Source of the DNA: Croceicoccus pelagius
GTDB lineage: Bacteria > Pseudomonadota > Alphaproteobacteria > Sphingomonadales > Sphingomonadaceae
Direction of reading: 5' to 3'
Length of the DNA stretch: 64,000 bases
NCBI RefSeq assembly: GCF_001661915.1
Contig: NZ_LYWY01000040.1
Coordinates: forward strand, 248,001 to 312,000
The notes under the pieces are model-generated. The model did not search any database, was not told the origin of the DNA, and worked only from the letters and a program-made list of their open reading frames with translations. Shown in pieces: positions 1-9,325 of this stretch; the stretch's first letter is position 1; each line of letters opens with the position of its first letter. The position numbers were made by a program, and so were the translations under genes.

Positions 1-114
1 GCGGGCGAGCGCGTCTTCGGACAAGTCGAAGGCGGAAACCTCGTGGCCGGCTTTTGCAAGGTTCGCGGCCATGCCGCCGCCCATGTTGCCAAGGCCGATG
101 AATGCGATTTTCAT
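1..114 (-). CDS. mmsB: 3-hydroxyisobutyrate dehydrogenase, N-terminal fragment (cut by window edge)
   Basis: Only the first 38 codons are inside the window. They begin [20 protein letters not shown] and show the Rossmann GxGxxG dinucleotide-binding loop typical of NAD-dependent beta-hydroxyacid dehydrogenases. In valine degradation this enzyme oxidises 3-hydroxyisobutyrate to methylmalonate semialdehyde. It lies 27 bp downstream of the enoyl-CoA hydratase gene on the same strand, in an operon that supplies the preceding steps, and this context is why mmsB is preferred over other members of the family (for example tartronate semialdehyde reductase). The catalytic Lys region is outside the window and cannot be checked. 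Confidence 0.8.
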   Translation of the reverse strand, partial: MKIAFIGLGNMGGGMAANLAKAGHEVSAFDLSEDALAR

Positions 115-141
115 GTCTTATTCCCTCTCGAGGTCTGCGCC

Positions 142-936
142 TTAGCGCCCCTTCCAGTTCCCTGCGCGCTTTTCGACGAACGCGGCCATGCCTTCGGCCT
201 TGTCCTCGGTAGCGGTGAGCACCTGGAACATGCGGCGTTCGGCAATCAGGCCCTGATCGAGCGTGGTTTCAAACGCCGTGTTGACCATTTCCTTGTTCAT
301 CATCGCGGCCAGCGGCGGCATCGAGGCGATGGTCGCGGCGGTCTTCATCGCGTCCTCAACCAGATCAGCCAGCGGCACGATGCGGGTGACGAGGCCCGAA
401 CGTTCGGCTTCCTCGGCGTCCATCATGCGGCCCGTCAGGCACATTTCCATGGCCTTCGCCTTGCCGACCGCGCGGGTCAGGCGCTGCGAACCGCCCATGC
501 CGGGCGCTACGCCAAGCTTGATCTCGGGCTGGCCGAACTTGGCCGTATCGGCAGCGATGATGAAGTCGGCCATCATCGCAAGCTCGCACCCGCCGCCCAG
601 CGCAAAACCGTTCACGGCAGCGATCCACGGCTTGCGAACCTTCTTCACGATGTCGGCGGTCCAGCCGGCGAAGAAATCCTCGATGTAGAAGTCGGCGGCA
701 GGCTTGTCCGACATTTCCTTGATGTCGGCGCCCGCGGCAAAAGCCTTCTCGCCGCTGCCGGTGAGCACCGCGCAAAGCTGCGAGCTGTCAGCCTGAAACT
801 TGGCGAAGGCGTCGGTCAGTTCGGCCAGCACGGTCGAATTGAGCGCGTTCAGCGACTTGGGCCGGTTGAGCGTGATCAGCGTGACCGCGCCGCGCGTTTC
901 GGTGAGGATCGTCTCGTAGGTGGTCTCGGAGCTCAT
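142..936 (-). CDS. enoyl-CoA hydratase/isomerase (crotonase)
   Basis: A 264-residue crotonase-fold protein with the oxyanion-hole segments [11 protein letters not shown] and [11 protein letters not shown]. The predicted acid/base residues lie where expected for a hydratase that adds water to methacrylyl-CoA or a similar enoyl-CoA. The start chosen is the ATG whose ATGA overlaps the stop of the upstream hydrolase gene, a typical translationally coupled junction; an in-frame ATG four codons upstream (METAMSSE) is the alternative. It belongs to a four-gene valine catabolic operon. It could also act on crotonyl-CoA in fatty-acid oxidation, since specificity cannot be read from the sequence alone. 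Confidence 0.88.
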   Translation of the reverse strand: MSSETTYETILTETRGAVTLITLNRPKSLNALNSTVLAELTDAFAKFQADSSQLCAVLTGSGEKAFAAGADIKEMSDKPAADFYIEDFFAGWTADIVKKVRKPWIAAVNGFALGGGCELAMMADFIIAADTAKFGQPEIKLGVAPGMGGSQRLTRAVGKAKAMEMCLTGRMMDAEEAERSGLVTRIVPLADLVEDAMKTAATIASMPPLAAMMNKEMVNTAFETTLDQGLIAERRMFQVLTATEDKAEGMAAFVEKRAGNWKGR

Positions 937-1988
937 AGCGGTTTCCATTCCTGGTCTGCGGGCAGCGGCGCGTAGAGGCTTTCGACCATTTCTTCGGTCA
1001 CTTCCTCGGGCGTGGCGGGCTGCCACTGCGGATTGTTGTCCTTGTCGACAAGCAGGGCGCGAACACCTTCGGCAAAGTCGTGGCGCGTGATCGCGCGCGA
1101 TGCGCCGCGCAGTTCCATCGCCATGTTCTCGGCAAAAGTCTCGCAAGCAGCGCCGAGTTCGAGCTGCTTCAGCACGTTCTTGCAGGCCGACGGGCTTTTC
1201 GTGCGTAGCGTTTTCAGTTCCTTGGCCGCCCAATCGCCACCATCCGCCTCAAGCGCGGCGATGATATCTTCAAGGCTGTTCGAAGCGAAAAGGCGGTCGA
1301 TCAGGTCTAGATTGCCGCTGATCCGCGCAGGCGGCGGAGCGAAGGACTGGCCTTCCAGCGTGCCCTCGATATCTTCCGGGTGCGAGATGATGCGCGCCTT
1401 CGCCTCGGAAAGGCGTTCATGCGGCAGGTAGTGCGTCGCAAGGCCTACCGCGAGGCATTCCGCCCCATCCAGCCGCGCGCCCGTAAGGCCGAGGAACTGC
1501 CCAAGCCGACCGCGAAGGCGCGACAGGTACCAGCCGCCGCCGACATCGCAGATTAGGCCGATGCCGGTTTCCGGCATGGCGAACTTTGTGTTCTCGGTCG
1601 CGACGCGATACTTCGCAGGCTGCGAAATGCCGACGCCGCCGCCCATCGTGATGCCGTCCATGAAGGCGACGATCGGCTTCGGATACGTGAACATCAGGTG
1701 GTTCAGCTTGTACTCGACGTCGAAGAAGTGACGCCCGCTGGCACCTTCGTCTTCCAGCGCCGACTTGCGGAGCAGGGTGACGTCGCCGCCGGCGCAGAAA
1801 CCGCGTCCCTCGGCATGGTCGACGATCACCGCCCTGATGCTGTCATCGTCCTTCCATTCGACCAGCGCGGCGATCATCGCCTCGCACATGTCGAGTGTCA
1901 GCGAGTGGATCGCCTTGGGGCGATTGAGCGAAAGGTGGCCCACCGCGCCATGGCGGTGAACGTGAACGTTTTGGGTACTTTCGGTCAT
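933..1988 (-). CDS. 3-hydroxyisobutyryl-CoA hydrolase
   Basis: A 351-residue crotonase-superfamily protein longer than ordinary hydratases, with the HIBCH-type features [20 protein letters not shown] and an [12 protein letters not shown] segment. These mark the thioesterase branch (ECH_2 domain) that hydrolyses 3-hydroxyisobutyryl-CoA to free 3-hydroxyisobutyrate and CoA in valine breakdown. It sits between an acyl-CoA dehydrogenase and an enoyl-CoA hydratase with stop/start overlaps on both sides (TAATG upstream, ATGA downstream), so the three enzymes are almost certainly co-translated and form consecutive steps. Confidence 0.9.
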   Translation of the reverse strand: MTESTQNVHVHRHGAVGHLSLNRPKAIHSLTLDMCEAMIAALVEWKDDDSIRAVIVDHAEGRGFCAGGDVTLLRKSALEDEGASGRHFFDVEYKLNHLMFTYPKPIVAFMDGITMGGGVGISQPAKYRVATENTKFAMPETGIGLICDVGGGWYLSRLRGRLGQFLGLTGARLDGAECLAVGLATHYLPHERLSEAKARIISHPEDIEGTLEGQSFAPPPARISGNLDLIDRLFASNSLEDIIAALEADGGDWAAKELKTLRTKSPSACKNVLKQLELGAACETFAENMAMELRGASRAITRHDFAEGVRALLVDKDNNPQWQPATPEEVTEEMVESLYAPLPADQEWKPL

Positions 1989-3130
1989 TACTTCACGAGG
2001 TCCCTGCCGACGATCATGCGCATGATCTGGTTGGTGCCTTCCAGGATCGAATGGACGCGCAAGTCGCGCAGCAGCTTTTCGATCGGGTATTCCTGGAGAT
2101 AGCCGTAGCCGCCGAACAACTGTAGCGCGCGGTCGACCACTTTCGATCCGGTCTCGGTCGCGATCATCTTGGCCATCGCGGCAAAGCGCGTCTTGTCGGG
2201 CGCGCCCTCGGTGACCTTTACCGCCGCCATGTAGAGCAGCGCGCGGGCGGCCTCCAGTTCGGCGGCCATTTCGGCCAGCGTGAACTGCGTATTCTGGAAG
2301 TCGGCAATCGCCTTGCCGAACTGCTTGCGGTCCTTCGTATAGGCAATCGCCTCGTCCAGCGCGCGCTGCGCGCCGCCCAGAGAGCAGGCACCGATGTTGA
2401 GACGCCCACCGTCAAGGCCCGACATCGCGATGGAGAAGCCCTGCCCCTCCGCGCCGACGAGATTAGCCTTGGGCACCTTGACGTTGTCGAGGTTCAAAGC
2501 GGCAGTCGGCTGCGAATTCCAGCCCATCTTCTTTTCCTGCGCGCCGAAGGAAACGCCTTCCATGTCCTTTTCGATCACGACGCAGGAAATGCCCTTCGGC
2601 CCATCCTCACCGGTGCGGACCATGGTGACGTAAACCTCGTTCTGGCCGCCGCCGGAGATGAACTGTTTCGAGCCCGAAATTTCCCAGTGGTCGCCCTTGT
2701 CGACCGCCTTGGTGCGAAGTGCCGCAGCGTCCGAACCCGACGACGGCTCGGTCAGGCAGTACGAGGCCATGCGGTCCATCGTGATGAGGTCGGGAAGGTA
2801 GCGTTCCTTTAGGTCCTGCGACCCGTAAGTGTCGATCATCCACGCGGACATATTGTGGATCGAGATGAAGGCGCTGGTCGAAGGACAGCCATAGGCCATC
2901 GCTTCCATGATGAGCGCCGCGTCCAGCCGGCCCAGACCGATACCGCCCGATTCCTCGGAAACGTAGATCGATGCAAAGCCCAGTTCAGCGGCCTGCTTGA
3001 TCGTGTCGCGCGGGAAGATGTGCTCCTCGTCCCATTCGGCAGCGTGGGGGGTGATGTTGTCGGCGGTGAAACGCTGCGCCATCTCCTGGATGGCGAGCTG
3101 GTCCTCGGTAAGGCCGAACTGATCGCTCAT
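1988..3130 (-). CDS. acyl-CoA dehydrogenase, probably isobutyryl-CoA dehydrogenase
   Basis: A 380-residue flavoprotein of the acyl-CoA dehydrogenase family. Seen in order: the N-terminal helical domain, the FAD-contacting SYCLTEPSSGSDAA segment, the KQFISGGG strand, and the C-terminal ILEGTNQIMR motif that carries the catalytic Glu. It would oxidise isobutyryl-CoA to methacrylyl-CoA using an electron-transfer flavoprotein. The isobutyryl assignment rests on the operon, which encodes the next three valine-degradation enzymes; alone it could be a short- or branched-chain dehydrogenase. It is the first enzyme gene of the operon, 30 bp after the small lipoprotein gene upstream. Confidence 0.88.
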   Translation of the reverse strand: MSDQFGLTEDQLAIQEMAQRFTADNITPHAAEWDEEHIFPRDTIKQAAELGFASIYVSEESGGIGLGRLDAALIMEAMAYGCPSTSAFISIHNMSAWMIDTYGSQDLKERYLPDLITMDRMASYCLTEPSSGSDAAALRTKAVDKGDHWEISGSKQFISGGGQNEVYVTMVRTGEDGPKGISCVVIEKDMEGVSFGAQEKKMGWNSQPTAALNLDNVKVPKANLVGAEGQGFSIAMSGLDGGRLNIGACSLGGAQRALDEAIAYTKDRKQFGKAIADFQNTQFTLAEMAAELEAARALLYMAAVKVTEGAPDKTRFAAMAKMIATETGSKVVDRALQLFGGYGYLQEYPIEKLLRDLRVHSILEGTNQIMRMIVGRDLVK

Positions 3131-3160
3131 GCTATTCCTCTTCTCTCTCCCCCGACAGGT

Positions 3161-3460
3161 TCAGCCGCAGCTGATCCGATCGATCGTCATATTGTCATCG
3201 TAGGACACGGTCAGGCGGTCGGGCCTGAAGTCCATCGTCATCGCGGAACGCGGCGGCGCCCAGCGAAGGATGCGCGCCCCCGTGCTCTCCAGAAGCTGCG
3301 CGCCGATTTCGGCCGTCGCAGTCATGCCCAGCATGGCCTGCGCATCGGTCGCATCGCAGGCGCCGTCAGCCCCGACGCGAACGGGTTCCGCCGCTTCGTT
3401 CGTGGTGGTCACACATCCCGCCAGAAGGACGGGAGCGGCAAGAAAGGCCAGACGCATCAT
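3161..3460 (-). CDS. putative I78-family peptidase inhibitor lipoprotein
   Basis: A protein of about 99 residues (MMRLAFLAAP start) with a lipobox LLAGC ending a short signal peptide, so it is probably lipid-anchored. The mature part has the layout of Inhibitor_I78 proteins: a Cys, an ALG-like motif (MLGMTAT), then RILRWAPP...MDFRPDRLTVSYD and a C-terminal Cys; the two Cys probably form a disulfide. Known I78 proteins inhibit serine proteases. The start at 3460 overlaps the stop of the upstream lipoprotein gene (TGATG); ATGs at 3469 and 3457 are alternatives. It lies directly upstream of the valine operon and may be transcribed with it. Confidence 0.7.
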   Translation of the reverse strand: MMRLAFLAAPVLLAGCVTTTNEAAEPVRVGADGACDATDAQAMLGMTATAEIGAQLLESTGARILRWAPPRSAMTMDFRPDRLTVSYDDNMTIDRISCG

Positions 3461-3918
3461 CAGCCACACCTCTGGTAAGTAAAGGGACCTTGGGCATCAC
3501 CCGCATCGGTCGAGCGGGTCAATGTCGCACCGTCGAGTGTGAGCGTCTCGGTCCGCGACCACTCCATTCCTTCACCGGTATAGGCGAACTTCGCGACCAC
3601 GTGGTTCGCGTCACGCTCGGTAACCTGCTCCAGCTTGCCCACACTTTCATAAAAGCGCAGCGAGTTTGAGCTGACTTTCATCAGCCCCTTGGCGTCGCCC
3701 GCCTGCGAAGTGCAGTCGGCATCGACCATGCCCCAGCGCCCGCGCAAGGGGGCCGGGATGGTCTGCTCCATTTCGTCGGTCGCGTCCGCGACCGCCGGTT
3801 CGGCGGTGTCGGGCGCAGCATTGGCGTCTTGCGTGTTCACGCCCTCGGGCGCGCTCGTATCACCGCAGGCGGTGAGGCCGAGCGCCATCAAACTGATGAG
3901 AAGAGCTGTTTTCTTCAT
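3460..3918 (-). CDS. hypothetical lipoprotein
   Basis: A 152-residue protein with a clear lipoprotein signal: MKKTALLISLMALGLTAC, a lysine-rich n-region, a hydrophobic core and the lipobox LTAC. It is followed by an acidic Ala/Asp/Thr-rich linker (about residues 20-50) and a compact C-terminal domain beginning PLRGRWGMVDADCTS and ending FTYQRCG, in which two Cys may pair. No specific function is recognised; the GRWG...DC start recalls small periplasmic lipocalin-like lipoproteins, but this is weak. It heads the same-strand run that continues into the I78 inhibitor and valine genes and is separated from the aldehyde dehydrogenase upstream by a strong hairpin. Confidence 0.7.
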   Translation of the reverse strand: MKKTALLISLMALGLTACGDTSAPEGVNTQDANAAPDTAEPAVADATDEMEQTIPAPLRGRWGMVDADCTSQAGDAKGLMKVSSNSLRFYESVGKLEQVTERDANHVVAKFAYTGEGMEWSRTETLTLDGATLTRSTDAGDAQGPFTYQRCG

Positions 3919-3938
3919 GGCAACCTTTCAACGCGTGA

Positions 3939-3976
3939 ACGGCCTGCCCACCCGGATTGCCTGGTGGGCAGGCCGT
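3939..3976 (-). terminator. intrinsic-terminator-like hairpin after the aldehyde dehydrogenase gene
   Basis: A perfect 14-bp inverted repeat: arm 3939-3952 (ACGGCCTGCCCACC) and arm 3963-3976 (GGTGGGCAGGCCGT) with a 10-nt loop. It lies 22 bp past the aldehyde dehydrogenase stop and 20 bp before the next gene on the same strand, where a terminator is expected. There is no clean U-tract on the minus side, so termination efficiency is uncertain. Confidence 0.65.
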
Positions 3977-3998
3977 TTATGTGACTGCGCGCGACGTA

Positions 3999-5420
3999 TC
4001 AGATTGCAGCCATGATGTCCTTACCGAACAGTTCTTCATCGCTCGGCAGGGTCTTGGGCGTGGCAAGCGGCTTGGAGACCCACGTTTCGTTGATCAGGTC
4101 GCGCCACGTGATGTTGTTGTTTGTGCCGTTACCGCCCCATGATCCGCAGCCCAGCGAGAACGTCTGGCGCATGCCGTTCCACAGGTTGCCCGAGTTGGAG
4201 GGCGACTGCGGCTGGTTCACCATGACGCGGCTGGTGCGGGTGCCCTCGGCCAGCTTCATGATGTTCTCGTCCGAGTTGGAATAGATACCGCAGCTGTGGC
4301 CCTGGCCCTGATAGGCCTGGATCCGATTGGTCAGCGCGATCGCTTCCTCGATGTCCTTCGCGCGGTAAAGCGCCATCGTCACGGTCATCTTCTCGCCCGA
4401 AAACTTGTGCTCGGGGCCGGCGCCGGTTTCGGGGACGATGAAGAACAGCGTACCTTCCGGAATTTCGAAGCCGGCATAGCTGGCGATGAACTCAGCCGGC
4501 TGTGCGACGACCTTGGCGTTGATGTGCTCACCGTCTTCCCAGATCGCGTTTTCGAGCTTCTTCTTCTGCTCGTTGTCGAGGACGAGGCCGCCCTGCGCCT
4601 TCAGCTTTTCGAGCATTTCGTCGTAGATCGCATCGAACAGGATGACCGAGTTGTCCGAGGAACAGGATGCGGCATTGTCCAGCGTCTTGGAAATGCGGAT
4701 CTTCTCGGCCGCATCATCCAGATCGGCGGTATCGTCGACGGTGATCACGGCATTGCCGACACCGACGCCCAGCGCGGGGGTTCCGCTCGAATAGGCGGCC
4801 GTCACCATCGGCGCACCACCGGTGGCGAGCACGCGGTCGCACTGCTTCATCAGTTCGTTGGTCTTGTTTACCGAGGGAACCTCAATCGCCTGCACCAGAT
4901 CGGCGGGCGCGCCCATCTTGACGATCGCTTCACGCATTAGATCAACGATCTTCTTGTTCGTCAGCTTGGCGCGCGGGTGCGGCGCGATGATGATCGAGTT
5001 GCGGCCCTTGATCGCGCTGATCGACTTGATCACCGGAGTCGCTTCGGGATTGGTCGACGGCGAAAGCGCGCCGATCACGCCAACGGGCTTGGCGATCTTG
5101 ACGATGCCGCGCTCGGGCATTTCCTCGATGATGCCGACCGACTTGTCGTGGATGATGTCCTGCAGGGTCGCGCGGGTCTTCTTGGCGATCTTGAGGAACT
5201 TGCCCTCGTAATTACCAAGCTGCGTTTCATCGACGGTGAACTGCGCGATCTCTTCGGCAACGCCGGGCTTGCAGACGGCCCACACCATGGCGGTGATCAG
5301 CTTGTCGACCTGCTCCTGCGTGTAATCGGCGATCTGCTCCTGCGCGATGCGCGAGCGTTCGATCATCGCAGCGATTTCGGCGGCGTCGTCGGTGGGTTCG
5401 GTCAGAGTTGCGGTAGCCAT
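3999..5420 (-). CDS. CoA-acylating aldehyde dehydrogenase (SauS/EutE/AdhE-N type)
   Basis: A 473-residue aldehyde dehydrogenase fold without the N-terminal features of ordinary NAD(P)-ALDHs. The catalytic Cys is at about residue 253 in ASCSSDNSVI. The GALSPSTNPE segment is characteristic of CoA-acylating dehydrogenases, including the AdhE N-terminal domain and sulfoacetaldehyde dehydrogenase SauS. Such enzymes convert an aldehyde, CoA and NAD(P)+ to acyl-CoA. The match feels closest to SauS, but no sulfoacetate transport or sulfoacetaldehyde acetyltransferase gene is nearby, so the substrate is open. It is divergent from a LysR-type regulator gene that probably controls it. Confidence 0.75.
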   Translation of the reverse strand: MATATLTEPTDDAAEIAAMIERSRIAQEQIADYTQEQVDKLITAMVWAVCKPGVAEEIAQFTVDETQLGNYEGKFLKIAKKTRATLQDIIHDKSVGIIEEMPERGIVKIAKPVGVIGALSPSTNPEATPVIKSISAIKGRNSIIIAPHPRAKLTNKKIVDLMREAIVKMGAPADLVQAIEVPSVNKTNELMKQCDRVLATGGAPMVTAAYSSGTPALGVGVGNAVITVDDTADLDDAAEKIRISKTLDNAASCSSDNSVILFDAIYDEMLEKLKAQGGLVLDNEQKKKLENAIWEDGEHINAKVVAQPAEFIASYAGFEIPEGTLFFIVPETGAGPEHKFSGEKMTVTMALYRAKDIEEAIALTNRIQAYQGQGHSCGIYSNSDENIMKLAEGTRTSRVMVNQPQSPSNSGNLWNGMRQTFSLGCGSWGGNGTNNNITWRDLINETWVSKPLATPKTLPSDEELFGKDIMAAI

Positions 5421-5565
5421 GGCAGTATCCTCGGGAAAACTTCAGGTCGTGCTTGCGCGCCCCGGCTTGTTCGGTCGGTGTCTGCGAAGGTGGCAAAATC
5501 GCGCCTGCGCGAACATGCGCCGCCAAATCCGGCAACGGTACGAAAGCCAGATGGCATTCGTAATC

Positions 5566-5611
5566 GTTGCAGACAAGGTTAGATCGTGCAACCTCTACCT
5601 GCATTTTTGCA
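5566..5611. promoter_or_regulatory. probable LysR operator region between the divergent genes
   Basis: The 217-bp divergent intergenic region holds a perfect inverted repeat GTTGCA (5566-5571) / TGCAAC (5587-5592) with 15 nt between, followed by TGCA-TTTT-TGCA (5600-5611). LysR-type regulators bind dyads of this kind containing T-N11-A and commonly sit divergent from their target. Placement just before the regulator start fits autoregulation. Assignment by position and symmetry only. Confidence 0.45.
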
Positions 5612-5637
5612 GCCAAGAAGAGAGACGGGTTCTTTCA

Positions 5638-6534
5638 ATGCAACCGATCAACTGGAACGACCTGCAGGATTTCCTCGCAATCGCACGTACCGGGCAGCTG
5701 AGCCGTGCTGCAGCTGCGGTCGGCGTCGACGCGACGACGATGGGCAGGCGTCTGCGGCGGCTGGAATCGCGGCTGGGGCGTACCCTCTTTGAACAGACGC
5801 GTCAGGGACAGGTTCTGACTGAGGCTGGCGAAGCGATCCTCGCCGAAGTCGAAGGGATGGAGCGTGCGGCGGGCCGCATCGGCGAAGGCGCAGGGGCGGG
5901 CGAAGGACCGGTGGGCACGCTGCGGGTTTCGATGTCCGAAGGGTTCGGATCATGGTTCATCGCCGACAACCTCACCGACTTTACCGAGAGTCACCCGCGC
6001 CTCATCATCGACCTCGCGATGTCGAGCGGCTTCCTGAGCCCGTCCAAGCGCGAGGCGGACGTCGCCATCGTCCTTTCCCGCCCGCGCGCAGGGCCACTGA
6101 TGGCGGGCAAGCTGTCGGATTACGCGCTGCGGCTTTACGCATCGCCCGCCTATCTCGCGTCGCACGGGCGTCCGGAGAAAATCGAGGACTTGGCGCGCCA
6201 CCGCAGGCTGGTCGGCTATGTCCCTGACCTGCTGTTTGCGCCTGAGCTACGCTACCTGAGCCGCCTGCACCCCGATCTGGAGCCGAGCCTCAGGTCCACC
6301 AGCATCAACGCGCAGCACCGCCTGATCGCGGCGGGCGCGGGGATGGGCGTGCTGCCTTGCTTTATCGGGGATCAGGACCCCGCGCTCGAACCGGTGCTGC
6401 CCGATAATCGCATTACCGGCAGCTTCTGGCTGGTGACGCACAAGGACACACACCAGCTGGCGCGCGTGCAGGCTTTTCGGAATTGGCTGACCCGGATCGT
6501 GCGCCGCAAGCGCAACCAGTTGCTTCCAGCCTGA
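5638..6534 (+). CDS. LysR-family transcriptional regulator
   Basis: A 298-residue protein starting MQPINWNDLQDFLAIARTGQ, the usual LTTR N-terminus. The winged helix-turn-helix occupies about residues 1-60, with recognition-helix region GVDATTMGRRLRRLE. A LysR_substrate effector domain follows from about residue 90 (GTLRVSMSEGFGSWF). The ATG at 5638 is preferred because it places the HTH at the very N-terminus; the frame stays open upstream but would add about 97 residues not found in the family. It is transcribed divergently from the acylating aldehyde dehydrogenase, its likely target. The effector is unknown. Confidence 0.88.
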   Translation: MQPINWNDLQDFLAIARTGQLSRAAAAVGVDATTMGRRLRRLESRLGRTLFEQTRQGQVLTEAGEAILAEVEGMERAAGRIGEGAGAGEGPVGTLRVSMSEGFGSWFIADNLTDFTESHPRLIIDLAMSSGFLSPSKREADVAIVLSRPRAGPLMAGKLSDYALRLYASPAYLASHGRPEKIEDLARHRRLVGYVPDLLFAPELRYLSRLHPDLEPSLRSTSINAQHRLIAAGAGMGVLPCFIGDQDPALEPVLPDNRITGSFWLVTHKDTHQLARVQAFRNWLTRIVRRKRNQLLPA

Positions 6535-6574
6535 TGGCGACCACCTGCGCGATTGCAGGCGGCACGCCGTTTCG

Positions 6575-6904
6575 TCAGGCCTTGGCGATGGGCGCTTCGT
6601 CGCCGAGGTCTTCGTACCACGCCTCGACCGGGCCGTTCAGCTTGATGGTCAGCGGGTTGCCCTTGCGGTCCATAGACTTGCCAGCCTGGACGCGAACCCA
6701 ACCTTCGGAAATGCAGTATTCCTCGATGTTAGTGCGGACCGTGCCCTTGAAGCGGATGCCGACGCCGCGGCGCAGCTTATCGGCATCGAAATGCGCGCTG
6801 CGCGGGTTGATGGCCAACCGATCGGGGGGCACGTCGTTCGCGGCGGGCGCGACTTCGGCTGCGGTTTCGGCGTTCTCTACGGGCGTGTTTTCGTCTTCGC
6901 TCAT
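6575..6904 (-). CDS. DUF3297 family protein
   Basis: A 109-residue protein with an acidic, Ala-rich N-terminal extension (about 25 residues) followed by a compact conserved domain: DRLAINPRSAHFDADKLRRG, GIRFKGTVRTNIEEYCISEG, KSMDRKGNPLTIKL. These match the DUF3297 family, a small soluble protein of unknown function found widely in proteobacteria. It is convergent with the LysR gene, 40 bp from its stop, and lies next to tRNA-Val. It has no signal peptide or membrane segment. A molecular function cannot be assigned. Confidence 0.75.
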   Translation of the reverse strand: MSEDENTPVENAETAAEVAPAANDVPPDRLAINPRSAHFDADKLRRGVGIRFKGTVRTNIEEYCISEGWVRVQAGKSMDRKGNPLTIKLNGPVEAWYEDLGDEAPIAKA

Positions 6905-7017
6905 GGTCTGCGGCCTCTAATCTCAAGCACGCGCTTGTCAATCGCTGCGCGCTCTGGCAAAGGCGCGCCTCTGTTGGCGGACGGGGGCGATTCACTCCCC
7001 GCGAGATACCCGCGAAC

Positions 7018-7092
7018 GGGCGCGTAGCTCAGTGGTAGAGCACACCCTTCACACGGGTGGGGTCGCAAGTTCAATCCTTGCCGCGCCCACCA
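7018..7092 (+). tRNA. tRNA-Val(CAC)
   Basis: Full cloverleaf: acceptor GGGCGCG (7018-7024) pairs with CGCGCCC (7082-7088), D-arm GCTC/GAGC, anticodon stem CACCC/GGGTG with loop TTCACAC, T-arm GCAAG-TTCAATC-CTTGC, discriminator A and encoded CCA (7090-7092). Anticodon CAC (7050-7052) reads the valine codon GUG. Confidence 0.96.
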
Positions 7093-7126
7093 TTCCCGCC
7101 GGGAATGCCCTTCACCCACATTGCCA

Positions 7127-9325
7127 TCATACCGGGTCGGGCAAGCCCGCGAGGATGTCTTCAACCACCATCGGTACCTTGCGCAGGCGATGGCCGGTGG
7201 CGTTATAGACAGCATTCGCGATCGCGCCGCCAACACCGCACAGGCCCAGTTCGCCCACGCCGTGCGCCTTCATCGGATTGCCGTGCGGATCGACGTCGTC
7301 CAGGAACACGCAGTCCTGGTGCGGGATATCGGCATGGACCGGCACTTCATAAAACGCGAGGTCGTGGTTGATGAAACAGCCATAGCGTTCGTCGACCACC
7401 AGCTTTTCCGACAGCGCAGCGCCAACACCCATCGTCATCGCGCCGATGACTTGCGAGCGCGCGGAAACGGGATTGAGGATGCGCCCTGCCGAACATACCG
7501 CCAGCATCCGGCGCACGCGGACTTCGCCGGTGTAGCTGTCCACGCCCACTTCCACGAAATGCGCGCCGAACGTGCCGAAGGCATGAGTATCGCTTTGCCC
7601 GAAGTCGATCTTGCCTTCGGCCGATACCGGCCCGTCCGCCACCGCGTCGAGCAGCGAACAGACGCGGTTGCCCGACCGGACTTCGCCGTCCTCGAACTCG
7701 GCCCGCTCCTCATCAAGCGAGAGACGCTGCGCGATCTCGCGGCGCAAGTTGACGCAGGCGACATAGAGGCCCGAAGTCGAACTGGAGGCACCCCACTGGC
7801 CGCCCGAACCTGCCGATTTCGGAAATGCGGAATCGCCAAGGCGAACGTCCACGCGGTCGACCGGGACGCCCAGCATTTCACCTGCCGTCTGGGCAAGGAT
7901 CGTGTAGCTGCCGGTACCGATGTCGGTCATATCGGTTTCGACCGTAATGCGCCCGTTGGTCTCCAACCGGACCGCCGCGCCCGATGCACTGCGCAGGGCC
8001 GCGCGGTAGGCGGTGGCGACGCCCATGCCCACGAGCCACTTGCCCTCGCGCCGCGTGCCCGGCGCCTGCCGCCCGCTCCAGCCGAACCGTTCGGCCCCGT
8101 CCTGCAGGCAACGTACGAGATGGCGGTTCGAGAACGTCTTTTTCGGCTGGCTGGGATCGACCTGACTGTCGTTCATGACGCGCAATTCAATGGGGTCGAG
8201 CCCGAGTTTTTCGGCCAGTTCGTCCATCGCGATCTCGACCGCGATCGAACCGACCGCATCACCGGGCGCCCGCATCGCATTGCCTTCGGGCAAGTCGAGG
8301 TGGCCCATGTGATCGGCCATCAAACGGTTCGGTCCCGCATAGACCGATCGGCTGGACAGCACGGTCGATTCGGGATTGCCGCCCTCGACATTGCCGCTCC
8401 ACCCTTCATGACCGAACGCCTCGATCTTACCGTCGGCGCGCGTGCCGATGCGCAGCCGCTGGATCGTTTCGGGCCGGTTGATCGTGTTGTTGAAGATGAG
8501 CCCGCGCGGCATCACGACTTTCACCGGACGCCCCGTCTTGCGCGCAGCAAGAGCGGCAAGGATCGCGTCGGCATGCGCCCAGAGCTTCGCCCCGAAACCA
8601 CCGCCGATATAGGGCGAGAGGACGCGGACCCGGCTCTCGTCGATTTGCAGCATCGAGGCCATGCTGCTGCGCGTTGTCGCGATCATCTGGTTCGCGGTCC
8701 AGAGCGTCAGACCATCTCCTTCCCACTGCGCGATGCTGGCAAAAGGCTCGATCATCGCGGGCGAGTGGGCCGCCGTGCGGTATTCCTGGTCGAACTGCAC
8801 TTCGGCAGCTTCGAAAGCCGCTTCGAAATCGCCAACCCGCGTTTCGCCCGGGCCGCCGAACGCACCGCAGACTTTTGCATCGGCGCGCACGCCGTCGAGG
8901 CTGAACGCGCCGGCCTCGGCCTCGTAATCCACTTCCACCAGAGCGGCAGCGCCACGCGCTGCCTCGAACGTCTCGGCGATCACGACGCCGAGCGCCTGGT
9001 GGTAGTGCTGAACCTGCGGCCCGCCGACGAGCTTCACGGTCTTGCCGTTGGCCGTGCCGTTGATGTCGAAATTCTCGAACGTCAGGACATCTACGACGCC
9101 AGCCGCGCTCTTTGCCTTTGCGGTGTCGATTGCGGTCACCGTGCCCTTGGCGATGGTAGCCGGGATAATGAACCCGTGCAGCAGGCCGGGGAGGCCGTCG
9201 TGCCATTCGGCGGCATAAGTCGCCCGGCCCGTGGTCTTCAGCGGACCGTCGACGCGGGCGTGAGGTCGACCGACGACGCGGCCGGTGTCGATGGGCGTGT
9301 CGCCCATGGGTGCATCGAACTTCAT
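7127..9325 (-). CDS. paoC: molybdenum aldehyde oxidoreductase, large molybdopterin subunit (PaoC-like)
   Basis: A 732-residue xanthine-oxidase-family large subunit, starting [20 protein letters not shown]. Two molybdopterin-binding domains are visible, with a GGGFGAK loop in the first. The late [17 protein letters not shown] segment carries the active-site Glu expected for this family. The enzyme hydroxylates aldehydes to carboxylic acids with water at a molybdenum-MCD centre and passes electrons through the Fe-S and FAD subunits. Its start overlaps the FAD subunit stop (ATGA). Its length and the three-subunit organisation match E. coli PaoABC (YagTSR) rather than single-chain xanthine dehydrogenase. 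Its stop is 35 bp from tRNA-Val. Confidence 0.9.
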   Translation of the reverse strand: MKFDAPMGDTPIDTGRVVGRPHARVDGPLKTTGRATYAAEWHDGLPGLLHGFIIPATIAKGTVTAIDTAKAKSAAGVVDVLTFENFDINGTANGKTVKLVGGPQVQHYHQALGVVIAETFEAARGAAALVEVDYEAEAGAFSLDGVRADAKVCGAFGGPGETRVGDFEAAFEAAEVQFDQEYRTAAHSPAMIEPFASIAQWEGDGLTLWTANQMIATTRSSMASMLQIDESRVRVLSPYIGGGFGAKLWAHADAILAALAARKTGRPVKVVMPRGLIFNNTINRPETIQRLRIGTRADGKIEAFGHEGWSGNVEGGNPESTVLSSRSVYAGPNRLMADHMGHLDLPEGNAMRAPGDAVGSIAVEIAMDELAEKLGLDPIELRVMNDSQVDPSQPKKTFSNRHLVRCLQDGAERFGWSGRQAPGTRREGKWLVGMGVATAYRAALRSASGAAVRLETNGRITVETDMTDIGTGSYTILAQTAGEMLGVPVDRVDVRLGDSAFPKSAGSGGQWGASSSTSGLYVACVNLRREIAQRLSLDEERAEFEDGEVRSGNRVCSLLDAVADGPVSAEGKIDFGQSDTHAFGTFGAHFVEVGVDSYTGEVRVRRMLAVCSAGRILNPVSARSQVIGAMTMGVGAALSEKLVVDERYGCFINHDLAFYEVPVHADIPHQDCVFLDDVDPHGNPMKAHGVGELGLCGVGGAIANAVYNATGHRLRKVPMVVEDILAGLPDPV

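Noticed and set aside
5347-5637. An N-terminal extension of about 97 residues on the LysR regulator
   Set aside because: LysR proteins begin at the helix-turn-helix; the extension lies in the divergent promoter region and contains the dyad.
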